Part shown: piece by piece, positions 1-6,863 of the stretch | Position numbering within the stretch: the stretch's first letter is position 1 | Layout: the number at the start of each line of letters is the position of its first letter | Source: an uncultured Lachnobacterium sp. | Lineage (GTDB): Bacteria > Bacillota > Clostridia > Lachnospirales > Lachnospiraceae | Reading direction: 5' to 3' | NCBI GenBank assembly: GCA_900548765.1 | Contig: URLU01000072.1 | Location: 1-9,973 of the forward strand | Length of the DNA: 9,973 bases | Made by a program: the position numbers and the translations under genes | Notes under the pieces: generated by a model | The model's input: the letters and a program-made list of their open reading frames with translations, nothing else | Told to the model about the DNA's origin: nothing | Database searches by the model: none

Positions 1-243
1 ATGGGTATGCTGAGCAAGCCTTGTCTGCTTTGGGTTCCTTGTGAAGGATATTACATTTTCTTAATGTTCTGTACGTTTCCCAGCAACTCGGCAACAGGAC
101 GTTGCCGAGAGCAAAAGCCGAACCATGGACGGTTCGTCTTTTGTGCTTGCGTCCCCTTGCCAAAACCACCATCAGAACATTTAGAAAACGTTATATCCGT
201 AACCCGGAACCAAAAGCAGACAAGGCTTGCACAGCCATACCCC
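1..243 (+). repeat. Large imperfect palindromic intergenic repeat (copy 1)
   Basis: The reverse complement of positions 11-70 aligns without gaps to 174-233 with about 9 mismatches in 60 bases, including an 18-base perfect match (14-31 against 213-230). With one single-base gap the match continues to the window edge (position 1 against about 243). The two arms enclose about 100 bases holding two strong hairpins (87-109 and 110-147). A transcript of either strand could fold into one long stem capped by smaller hairpins. A related half-element lies in opposite orientation at 9837-9973. The outer end is cut by the window, so the true boundary and any target-site duplication cannot be seen. No transposase is visible. 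It could be a MITE-like palindrome, a dispersed regulatory RNA element or both; the repeat itself is seen directly, its nature is inference. Confidence 0.8.
87..147 (+). other. Tandem GGA-loop hairpins inside the repeat (candidate CsrA-binding RNA)
   Basis: Hairpin A has a perfect 9-bp stem (87-95 with 101-109) and loop AGGAC. Hairpin B pairs 119-124 with 131-136 and 113-117 with 138-142 across one mismatch, with AGC/GCT at its base after a 2-base bulge; its loop is ATGGAC. CATGGACG at 124-131 fits the published CsrA/RsmA recognition pattern CANGGAYG, presented in a loop as that protein family prefers. Hairpin A has a shorter variant lacking the N. No promoter was recognised for this strand, and whether the region is transcribed is unknown. 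Confidence 0.5.
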
Positions 244-286
244 CACAGCCTCCAAAGAAGCCACATCCAACTTTGACAAATAAAGT

Positions 287-320
287 AAAAAAGGACCCAC
301 TCCTCAATAGAAGTGAGTCC
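287..320 (-). terminator. Rho-independent terminator of the mal operon
   Basis: Read on the minus strand, a stem of about 12 bp with two G-U wobbles and an ATTG loop (293-320) is followed directly by six T residues (287-292). It starts 14 bases after the malG stop codon and closes the malQEFG operon. Confidence 0.9.
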
Positions 321-333
321 ATAATGATAACTT

Positions 334-1176
334 TTAACCTTTTACGGCACCACCAGTAATTCCTTCTACATAGAACTTCTGCATGATTATGAAAAGTATT
401 GAAATTGGAATAGCTACAATAATACCACCTGCACAGAATATTGAGAAATAATCTCCAATAAGAGATCTCTGTAACAGATTAAAAAGTCCAATCGCAACTG
501 TCCAGTCGGCAGAATCCTTAGATTTAATCATAAGTCTTGCCATTACGAAATCCATCCATGGTGTCAGGAATGAATTGATAACTGTGTATACAATCATTGG
601 CTTTGACAATGGAATTACAATCTTTGAGAAAATTGTAAACTCTGATGCACCTTCAAGCTTTGCAGCTTCTCTGAGTGAAACAGGGATTGTATCAAAGAAT
701 CCCTTACATATCAGGAATCCCAGTCCGGAACCTGCTGAGTATACAAATATAAGTCCAACTAAGCTGTCTGTAAGTCCAAGCAGCTTTAATACGAAGTAAA
801 CAGCAATCATAGAAAGCACGCCTGGGAACATTCCAAGAATAATTGAAAAACTCATCAGTGGCTTTCTTGCCTTAAATCTCATACAGCTGAATGCATATGA
901 AACCATAAGTACAAAGAAGCTGGAAATAATACATGTAAATACACCAATGATTAACGAGTTCTTAAACCATGCAGGAAAATTCGCTGCAGTGTCTGGTCTA
1001 AAAAACAACTGTGCATAATTATCTATCGACCATTCTGTAGGGAAGAAATGTCTATAATTTACTCCCTTGTATGAACTAAGTGATGTAACAAAGAGCCAGG
1101 CAATCGGAATAAGCCAGATAAATGCCAGTAATGCCAACACAACGTGTCTGATAATAATATTCATTGTTTTTTTCAT
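334..1176 (-). CDS. malG: Maltodextrin ABC transporter permease MalG
   Basis: A 280-residue inner-membrane permease, one of the two membrane subunits of a CUT1-family carbohydrate ABC importer. It shows about six hydrophobic segments, beginning with VVLALLAFIWLIPIAWLFV near the N-terminus. It also has the cytoplasmic EAA loop that docks the ATPase, REAAKLEGASEFTIFSKIVI, with E at about residue 170. The length is normal for MalG-type subunits. The start ATG overlaps the malF stop by one base (TAATG) and is preceded by a strong GAGGAGG ribosome binding site (1187-1193, minus-strand sense) inside the malF 3' end, so translational coupling is likely. It is the last gene of the operon, with a terminator just downstream. 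The substrate is inferred as maltose/maltodextrin from the adjoining malQ. The ATPase partner is not in this window. Confidence 0.95.
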   Translation of the reverse strand: MKKTMNIIIRHVVLALLAFIWLIPIAWLFVTSLSSYKGVNYRHFFPTEWSIDNYAQLFFRPDTAANFPAWFKNSLIIGVFTCIISSFFVLMVSYAFSCMRFKARKPLMSFSIILGMFPGVLSMIAVYFVLKLLGLTDSLVGLIFVYSAGSGLGFLICKGFFDTIPVSLREAAKLEGASEFTIFSKIVIPLSKPMIVYTVINSFLTPWMDFVMARLMIKSKDSADWTVAIGLFNLLQRSLIGDYFSIFCAGGIIVAIPISILFIIMQKFYVEGITGGAVKG

Positions 1177-2600
1177 TATTGGAATTCCTCCTCTTTATCA
1201 CCACTGATCATTCTTGTGTAACTAAGCAGCGTAATCAAAGCACATACAATAAATGTAATAATTCCAATTACTGATGCCATCTTGAAGTTCGAATAATCGT
1301 TTGTTAATGTAAACAGCCATGTAATAAGAAGGTCTGTCTCTTTTGCAGTCGCATTTGCAAACCTACTACTTGTAGCCGCAGCTCCATTTGTAAGAAGATA
1401 AATAACGTTAAAGTTATTAATATTACCAACAATAGATGTAATCAAGCTAGGTCCCATTACGAACATTACATAAGGCATTGTAATTTTCCAGAAAATCTGT
1501 CTCTTGTTAGCGCCATCAATTCGGGCACTTTCAATCTGATCACTAGGAATGTTCATAAGAATACCTGTTGCAATAAGCATCTGATACGGAACACCAACCC
1601 AGATATTTACGAGAATGATTGTGATATGTGACCAGCCTGGTTTTGTTAGGAAAGGTATATAATCTAACGCCTGGCTTACCCAACCCCATTTATGCATCAA
1701 ATCTGTAAGTCCAATATTATTGCAGAATGTATTTACAATTCCGTAATTTCCAAACATCTTACTGATGAGAAGAAGTGTTACGAACTGTGGAATAGCAATT
1801 GTAATCATGAATAATGATCTCCACATTTTCTTGCATTTTGTGTTCTGGTGGTTGATGAGCTGTGCAAGTAATACACCACCGATGAAAGTAGTGAATGTAG
1901 CAAGTACAGCCCAGATAAGTGTCCAAGCAAGAATTCTGATGAATGCATATGCGAAATCACCACCGGCACCAAAATTCATAATATTCTTGAAATTAGTCCA
2001 GCCTACCCATGTAAATAAGTATGATGGTGGCTGGTGATTCTGATCATAGTTAGTAAATGCGATACATACCATAAATATGATAGGTATTACATTCATAAGA
2101 AGGACACCTATACTTGGTAATGTCAATAATGTTATATAAAATTTACCATTAAAGAGAGCCCTAACATCCTCTGAGAATGTATTGACATGCTCTCCATTTT
2201 CTTTCATTTTCTGAATACGATATACTGCCTTTACGTTGCTTATTAACAGGAAAATAAATGCAATAAGAACAAGCACACCAATAACCCCGTAAAGCAGGAT
2301 TAATAATGAATTATCATAATCATTAACTGTCTTCTGAAGAGTAGTTAAGTCCAATGTCTCCTCACGCTGAACGGTACCAAGTGTACCAAGCTTAGCCATA
2401 TATGGTCCAGCTAATACAATCTCGAAGAATATGATAATTGCTTCGAGAGCAGTCATAAGAATACCCTTTACAACCTGACCCTTAGCCATGTAGCCAAGTC
2501 CAAAAATAAACAGTGATAACTTGGTAAAGATATCACCCTTTGCGAGACTTTCACCGAAATCGCAAAAATATTTTTTAATTGATTCAAAAAATTTTTTCAT
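1176..2600 (-). CDS. malF: Maltodextrin ABC transporter permease MalF
   Basis: A 474-residue inner-membrane permease and partner of MalG in a CUT1 importer. About eight hydrophobic segments are visible. The N-terminal third (two segments around residues 30-70, then one near 100-120) is the extra region found in MalF-type subunits. The C-terminal half has the EAA loop, IESARIDGANKRQIFWKITM, with E at about residue 357. The reading frame stays open 22 codons further upstream, to 2666. I chose the ATG at 2600 because AAAGGAG lies just before it and because the longer start would fall inside the perfect hairpin at 2658-2680. The gene follows malE after a 115-base gap and shares one base with malG. 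Together with MalE it should import maltodextrins. Confidence 0.94.
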   Translation of the reverse strand: MKKFFESIKKYFCDFGESLAKGDIFTKLSLFIFGLGYMAKGQVVKGILMTALEAIIIFFEIVLAGPYMAKLGTLGTVQREETLDLTTLQKTVNDYDNSLLILLYGVIGVLVLIAFIFLLISNVKAVYRIQKMKENGEHVNTFSEDVRALFNGKFYITLLTLPSIGVLLMNVIPIIFMVCIAFTNYDQNHQPPSYLFTWVGWTNFKNIMNFGAGGDFAYAFIRILAWTLIWAVLATFTTFIGGVLLAQLINHQNTKCKKMWRSLFMITIAIPQFVTLLLISKMFGNYGIVNTFCNNIGLTDLMHKWGWVSQALDYIPFLTKPGWSHITIILVNIWVGVPYQMLIATGILMNIPSDQIESARIDGANKRQIFWKITMPYVMFVMGPSLITSIVGNINNFNVIYLLTNGAAATSSRFANATAKETDLLITWLFTLTNDYSNFKMASVIGIITFIVCALITLLSYTRMISGDKEEEFQ

Positions 2601-2657
2601 AGCGAACTCCTTTTGCAGAGTTAAAACATTGCAATAGTGTAGTTTAAAATCATCAGC

Positions 2658-2680
2658 AACCCACACATAAAGTGTGGGTT
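2658..2680 (-). other. Perfect hairpin in the malE-malF intergenic gap
   Basis: A 9-bp perfect inverted repeat, AACCCACAC/GTGTGGGTT, with a 5-base loop, lies 36 bases downstream of the malE stop. On the minus strand it is followed by GCTGATGATTTTAAA rather than a clean T tract, so it is a poor terminator. An intercistronic stem that protects the malE mRNA 3' end, or causes partial termination, would give more binding protein than permease. The hairpin is seen directly; the role is inference. Confidence 0.75.
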
Positions 2681-2715
2681 ACTAATTTATTTTGTTTCAT
2701 TGTTATAAGCTAATA

Positions 2716-4026
2716 TTACTCAGCGTCTGGAGCAGCTGTAATTCCTTCTACAGCTGAATCAAGAGCTCCCTGAACATCATCTGTTCCCTCTACAAGAACT
2801 GTACCAAGTGTTTTTGCTGGATCCCAGAACTTTGGACCTACAACCTGCTGATCAGCATATGCTGACTGCTCTACAAGTGCTGCAAGAGCTGGTGACTCGA
2901 TTGTCTTAGCTGCCTCGATGTTAGCTGGGCCCTCACCTGTAGCTGCTGCGATTGCTTCCTGGCTATCCTGGCTTGTTAAGAACTCAGCAAGGAGCATTGC
3001 CCATCCTGTGTACTCAGAGTAAGGGTTAACACCAACAAGCTTGTATCCAGCGTAAGATCCCATCTGTGTAGCTTTTCCGTCTACATCAAATGTAGGAAGC
3101 TTTGCTGCTGCATATCCATCTCCGTAGTTCTCCTCGAAGATTCCTGCATCCCATGTTCCTGAAACATATGCGATTAAGTCGCCATCTGGTAACTGTGCCT
3201 GAGCATCTGCATCTCCAAGTGCGAGGAATGATGGCTGTGAAGCAATGTTCATGATTGAATTAGCAACTGCAACACCTGTCTCATTGTTCCAATCACAAGT
3301 ATTTGACTGATCCTCGTTCATAGAAAGCTCACATCCAGCTCCTGCGAAGAATCCGTATATATACCAGCCGTTTCCAACGTCCATACCAACTTTCTTTCCA
3401 AGCTCGTCAGCCTTAGCTGTAAGTGACTCCCAAGAAGCTACATCTTCCTCTGAAAGATACTCTGAATTGTAGTATAAGAAGTATCCATTAGAAGCTGTTA
3501 ATGGGTAAGCATATAATTTTCCGTCCTGAGAAGCAGCTGCAACAGTCTCCTCAGTATTTGTCTCTGCTGGGTCATATGTAAATGTAGCATCTACACTCTG
3601 AAGTGCTCCAGCCTTTACAAGCTCATTTACCTGATCATCTGCGAATACGAATACATCAGCTGCTGCCTCAACATCCTCAAGCACACGATCCTTAGCATCT
3701 GACTCTGATACAGCTCCGATTGTGATATCGAAATCAACATCTGGATATGTCTCTTTGAACTTCTCTACTAAGTCAGCCATAACTGTCTGGTAAGCCTCTG
3801 TCTCAGAGCACCATAAGTCAAGTGATACTGTTCCGTCTGTAGCTGCGATGAGGTTTGCGATTGCATCCTCAGATGAAGCGCTGTCATCTGCTGCAGCGTC
3901 AGCTGCCTGTGTGTCCCCTGTTGTTGCGTTGTTGTCTGCTGGTGCGTCTTTTTTGCTTCCACATCCAGCTACCATTGTAGCCATCATTGAAGCTACAAGT
4001 AATGAAGCTAATACTTTCTTTTTCAT
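2716..4026 (-). CDS. malE: Maltodextrin-binding lipoprotein MalE
   Basis: A 436-residue extracellular solute-binding protein (family 1), anchored to the membrane as a lipoprotein. The signal peptide MKKKVLASLLVASMMATMVAG ends at a lipobox with Cys22 as the lipidated residue. A low-complexity linker rich in Ala, Asp, Ser and Thr (about residues 23-60) follows, then the two-lobe binding domain starting near TVSLDLWCSETEAYQ. The protein is strongly acidic. The start is supported by AAGGAGA at 4035-4041 (minus-strand sense). It lies 70 bases after malQ and 115 bases before malF in the same operon. MalE-type proteins deliver ligand to MalFG. Maltose/maltodextrin specificity is inferred from the neighbouring GH77 gene rather than from identified ligand residues. 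Codon use looks highly adapted (many GCT, TCT and GTA codons), as expected for an abundant surface protein. Confidence 0.95.
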   Translation of the reverse strand: MKKKVLASLLVASMMATMVAGCGSKKDAPADNNATTGDTQAADAAADDSASSEDAIANLIAATDGTVSLDLWCSETEAYQTVMADLVEKFKETYPDVDFDITIGAVSESDAKDRVLEDVEAAADVFVFADDQVNELVKAGALQSVDATFTYDPAETNTEETVAAASQDGKLYAYPLTASNGYFLYYNSEYLSEEDVASWESLTAKADELGKKVGMDVGNGWYIYGFFAGAGCELSMNEDQSNTCDWNNETGVAVANSIMNIASQPSFLALGDADAQAQLPDGDLIAYVSGTWDAGIFEENYGDGYAAAKLPTFDVDGKATQMGSYAGYKLVGVNPYSEYTGWAMLLAEFLTSQDSQEAIAAATGEGPANIEAAKTIESPALAALVEQSAYADQQVVGPKFWDPAKTLGTVLVEGTDDVQGALDSAVEGITAAPDAE

Positions 4027-4070
4027 ACTTTTCCTCTCCTTATAAATGTATTTTTAAAAAGTATCTATAT

Positions 4071-4087
4071 AAAATGCCGAGCATCTT
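4071..4087 (-). other. Small stem-loop between malQ and malE
   Basis: A 7-bp stem with one G-U wobble and a TCG loop is followed on the minus strand by TTTTATAT. It sits 10 bases after the malQ stop. It could be a weak attenuator or a processing point. No separate malE promoter was recognised in this 70-base gap. Confidence 0.35.
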
Positions 4088-4096
4088 ATAACATAT

Positions 4097-5593
4097 TTAT
4101 CTGCGGTAGACCGCAGCCAGATCTCTAATCCAGGCTATCCTGCTCTCATCGAGTTTCTCCTGTCCCAGTCTCCATCTCCAGTTACAGCCAACTGTTGACG
4201 GTTCATTCATTCTCGCTTCATTCCCAAGCTTTAGAATGTCCTGCATCTGGATAATTGCCAAATCAGCTATGCTGGCATATGCCGCTCTGATGATGGCATC
4301 AGGAATTTCTTCCTTGCAGGATATATTGAGATATTGATATAAGTAAGCTAACTCATATTCTGTCTTATCCCTAAAGGTTCCTACTATGGTCTCATTGTCA
4401 TGTGTACCACAGTATACAGCAACCTGACTGTTCACATAATTATGTGGCAGATGTTCGTTTGCTGTGTTGCCATCAAAAGCAAACATCAGAACTTTCGTTC
4501 CCATCCAGCCTGTCTTTGAAAGAAGCTTTTTAACTCCCGGCAAAAGTGCTGCTCCGGTGTAGTCATCTGCGATAATCCTTGTATCACCAAGCTCTGTCTT
4601 CAAAGCATCCGCCAGTTTCTTACCTGGACCTTTCACCCATTTGCCACTCAGGGCACTTTCAGCGTCCGACAATACGGTGTAATCCTTAACCATTCCTATG
4701 AAGTGGTCGATTCTTATAATATCAAACTGTTTTTTTCTTATCCTGATTCGCTGTCTCCACCATTCAAATCCATCTGTTTCCATCTGTTTCCAGTCATACA
4801 TTGGATTTCCCCATATCTGACCAGCTTCCGAAAACTTGTCTGGAACAGCTGCAGCAACTACACTTGGTTTACCGTTTGCGTCAATCAGGAATTGTGAGGG
4901 TGCTGCCCACACATCTGCACTATCTAATCCTACGAAAAAGGATACATCTCCTATTATCTGTATTCCTCTCGAATCAGCGTATTGCTTCATTTCTGCCCAC
5001 TGTTTGAAGAATTCGTATTGGCAGAACTCCCAAAAACTGATTTCATTATAATGTGTTTTCTGGTAATTTGCAAGCGCAACCGGTTGCCTTGTTTTAAACT
5101 CTTGCGGCCACTCGGTCCAATTTTTGTTCAAATTGTCATTTTTCAGTGCCATAAATAGTGAATAATCACCAAGCCAGCCTGAGTTTTCTTTTTTAAAATC
5201 GCAGAATTCTTGTGCATTTATGTCAAATCTTTCAAATGCTTTTTGTAAAATCTTCTTGCGGTTTGTAAACAATACTGCGTAGTCGATTTCTGTATCATCA
5301 CTGCCCCAATTGAAGCACCTTATCTCATCAGTACTAAGTAATCCATCAGCTACCAGTTTATCCAAATCGATAAAGTATATATTGCCTGCGCATGATGACA
5401 ATGGCTGATATGGGCTGTCGCCGTAACTGGTTGGTCCTATTGGAAGAACCTGCCAGTATTTCTGCTTCAAGTCTGTCAGTAGATCGATAAATCGAAACGC
5501 TGCCTCTCCCATTGTCCCTATTCCATACGGTGATGGAAGACTGGATATAGAGAGAAGAATTCCACAACCTCTGGTAAACTCCCCGGTCTCCAT
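4097..5593 (-). CDS. malQ: 4-alpha-glucanotransferase (amylomaltase, GH77), catalytic Glu replaced by Asp
   Basis: A 498-residue cytoplasmic enzyme of family GH77 that transfers alpha-1,4-glucan segments between maltodextrins and releases glucose. The length is typical of bacterial amylomaltases. Family signatures: GILLSISSLPSPYGIGTMG near the N-terminus; GDSPYQPLSSCAGN around 60-70; SADVWA in the middle; RIDHFIG with the nucleophile Asp296; and GTHDNET with His398 and Asp399. The acid/base position, normally the Glu of AEDLG, reads ADDYT here, giving Asp343. Spacing from 296 to 343 is 47, the same as D293 to E340 in Thermus amylomaltase, and 343 to 399 is 56 against 55, so the alignment is secure. 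RIDHFRG is also altered to RIDHFIG. Activity may therefore be reduced or changed. It is the first gene of the operon, with AAGGAG 8 bases before the ATG. Confidence 0.94.
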   Translation of the reverse strand: METGEFTRGCGILLSISSLPSPYGIGTMGEAAFRFIDLLTDLKQKYWQVLPIGPTSYGDSPYQPLSSCAGNIYFIDLDKLVADGLLSTDEIRCFNWGSDDTEIDYAVLFTNRKKILQKAFERFDINAQEFCDFKKENSGWLGDYSLFMALKNDNLNKNWTEWPQEFKTRQPVALANYQKTHYNEISFWEFCQYEFFKQWAEMKQYADSRGIQIIGDVSFFVGLDSADVWAAPSQFLIDANGKPSVVAAAVPDKFSEAGQIWGNPMYDWKQMETDGFEWWRQRIRIRKKQFDIIRIDHFIGMVKDYTVLSDAESALSGKWVKGPGKKLADALKTELGDTRIIADDYTGAALLPGVKKLLSKTGWMGTKVLMFAFDGNTANEHLPHNYVNSQVAVYCGTHDNETIVGTFRDKTEYELAYLYQYLNISCKEEIPDAIIRAAYASIADLAIIQMQDILKLGNEARMNEPSTVGCNWRWRLGQEKLDESRIAWIRDLAAVYRR

Positions 5594-5635
5594 ATTGGCT
5601 CTCCTTACGTTTCGTGTTTTTTCGTATCTGAGTTA

Positions 5636-5664
5636 ATTTTAGTTTCTATAAGCATAAAAGTCAA
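5636..5664 (-). promoter_or_regulatory. Sigma-A promoter of malQEFG
   Basis: On the minus strand, TTGACT (5659-5664) is separated by exactly 17 bases from TAAAAT (5636-5641); each matches its consensus at 5 of 6 positions. The predicted start near 5629 leaves a leader of about 35 bases before malQ. This leader carries two ACGAAA repeats. Confidence 0.75.
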
Positions 5665-5753
5665 TGATTTTTACCTGTTCAAACTTATTTTTGCCACTTT
5701 TTACGTTTTTCAAGTTCACTTTTTGTATATATTAACAATAAAAAGTATTAATT

Positions 5754-5763
5754 TTTTCGAAAA
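5754..5763. promoter_or_regulatory. Candidate LacI-family operator (CpG-centred palindrome)
   Basis: TTTTCGAAAA is a perfect 10-bp palindrome with a central CG, the general form of LacI-family operators. It ends two bases before the malR -35 box, so it could serve autoregulation. It is about 90 bases upstream of the malQ -35 box, which does not suit simple repression of that promoter. No second clear copy was found in the gap. The assignment to MalR is a guess. Confidence 0.3.
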
Positions 5764-5765
5764 TA

Positions 5766-5794
5766 TTGAATTACTTGAATTGTCACCTTATAAT
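5766..5794 (+). promoter_or_regulatory. Sigma-A promoter of malR
   Basis: TTGAAT (5766-5771, 4 of 6 to consensus) and a perfect TATAAT (5789-5794) are separated by 17 bases. A long AT-rich stretch lies just upstream. The predicted start near 5801 gives a leader of about 42 bases and argues against using the in-frame ATG at 5801. Confidence 0.8.
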
Positions 5795-5842
5795 TAATGT
5801 ATGTTTATACCGAGTGATAATAGTACGAAAGGAAAAAGTAAA

Positions 5843-6850
5843 ATGGCAACCATTAAAGATATAGCAAACAGACTTGGAGTTTCTGTCAGTACTGTTTCAA
5901 AAGGACTTAATGGAGCAAGCGATATAAGCGAAGAGCTCCGTCAGATGGTTCTTGACACTGCTGTTGAAATGGGATACAGCACCAAGCGTTCAAAAAAGGA
6001 GGAAAACCGCAAGCTATGTATTCTCATTGAGAATATGGACTACGAATCAATTGATGAATTTGGCTATGATCTGGTTCTTGGTTTCAAGCAGAATGCATTC
6101 AGACATAAGTGGGATGTAGACATTATTCCTGTCACATCTTCTATTCAGGCAGAAGAAAAATATGACACCTTCTTATTAAAAAACGGATACTGCGGTGCCT
6201 TTCTTATGGGTTTTGCCCTGCATGATGAATGGATGCAGCAATTAAACAACACCACAATGCCATCTGTACTTCTGGACAACTTTATACCAGACAACCCTAA
6301 TGTGTGTTATATCGGCACAGACAGTTACGAGGGCATTGCCAAGGCGGTTAACCATCTGCACAAGCTTGGTCACAAAAAGATTGCCTTTTTAAACGGCTCA
6401 CTGTATTCCATGGTTTCTGACAACAGACAGGAGGCTTTCGTGTCTGCCATGGAAAAAGAAGGATTGTCAGTAGATAAAGACCTGATAGCTTATGGTTATT
6501 ACGTATCTGACAGTGCTAAATACCACGTTCCGGGTTTCTTATCCGCAGGTGCTACAGCAATCATATGCGGAAGCGATTTGATTGCAAGGGGTGTAATTAA
6601 CGAATGTACAGCCAGAGGCTTCAGGGTGCCGGAGGATATCAGCGTGGTTGGTTTTGATGATATTCCACTTGCAGCCACTTTAACACCGCCCCTGACAACA
6701 ATCCGGCAGGAGCGTAACGAATTGGGCAAATGTGCATATATTATTTTGAATTCCTTAATTCATCATATATCGATCAGCAAGACTCTTCTCCGGCCTACAC
6801 TTATAGAGAGAGAGTCTACTGCCCGTGTTTCTAAAAGGACAACAAATTAA
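5843..6850 (+). CDS. malR: LacI-family transcriptional regulator, probable MalR
   Basis: A 335-residue cytoplasmic DNA-binding regulator. Residues 1-45 form the LacI-type helix-turn-helix (TIKDIANRLGVSVSTVSKGL, then NGASDISEELR to GY at 44-45). Residues from about 57 to the end form the periplasmic-binding-protein-like effector domain, with the usual late signatures HKKIAFLNG, VPEDISVVGFDDI and LTTIRQ. The hinge after GY reads STKRSKKEENRKL and lacks the common PNxxARxL pattern. I chose the ATG at 5843 over the in-frame ATG at 5801 because AAAGGA lies just before it, because the protein then begins exactly at the HTH, and because 5801 coincides with the predicted transcription start. It is divergent from malQEFG, so control of that operon in response to a maltodextrin-derived signal is inferred; whether it activates or represses cannot be told. 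The next gene starts 13 bases later. Confidence 0.9.
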   Translation: MATIKDIANRLGVSVSTVSKGLNGASDISEELRQMVLDTAVEMGYSTKRSKKEENRKLCILIENMDYESIDEFGYDLVLGFKQNAFRHKWDVDIIPVTSSIQAEEKYDTFLLKNGYCGAFLMGFALHDEWMQQLNNTTMPSVLLDNFIPDNPNVCYIGTDSYEGIAKAVNHLHKLGHKKIAFLNGSLYSMVSDNRQEAFVSAMEKEGLSVDKDLIAYGYYVSDSAKYHVPGFLSAGATAIICGSDLIARGVINECTARGFRVPEDISVVGFDDIPLAATLTPPLTTIRQERNELGKCAYIILNSLIHHISISKTLLRPTLIERESTARVSKRTTN

Positions 6851-6863
6851 TAGAGGTTAATTT

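Noticed and set aside
171..211. Possible conserved small peptide: repeat copies translate to LENVISVTR and LENLISITR
   Set aside because: Copies 1 and 2 differ partly by synonymous changes, which looked like coding constraint. The third aligned arm (reverse complement of 11-70) has a TAA stop in that frame, so an RNA or DNA repeat explains it better.
1..276. Open frame of 91 codons over the left repeat
   Set aside because: It runs through the palindrome arms and both hairpins, has no ribosome binding site visible in the window, and its composition is unlike the real genes.
274..279. Perfect TTGACA -35 box on the plus strand
   Set aside because: No -10 element lies 16-18 bases downstream; that position falls in the mal operon terminator stem.
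102..359. Second open frame, proline- and lysine-rich, ending in malG
   Set aside because: It overlaps the repeat, the mal terminator and the malG 3' end, and lacks a ribosome binding site. The matching frame in the second repeat copy has mostly nonsynonymous differences and an early stop.
2601..2666. 22-codon N-terminal extension of MalF
   Set aside because: The upstream start lies inside a perfect hairpin without a ribosome binding site, whereas the internal ATG at 2600 has AAAGGAG in place.
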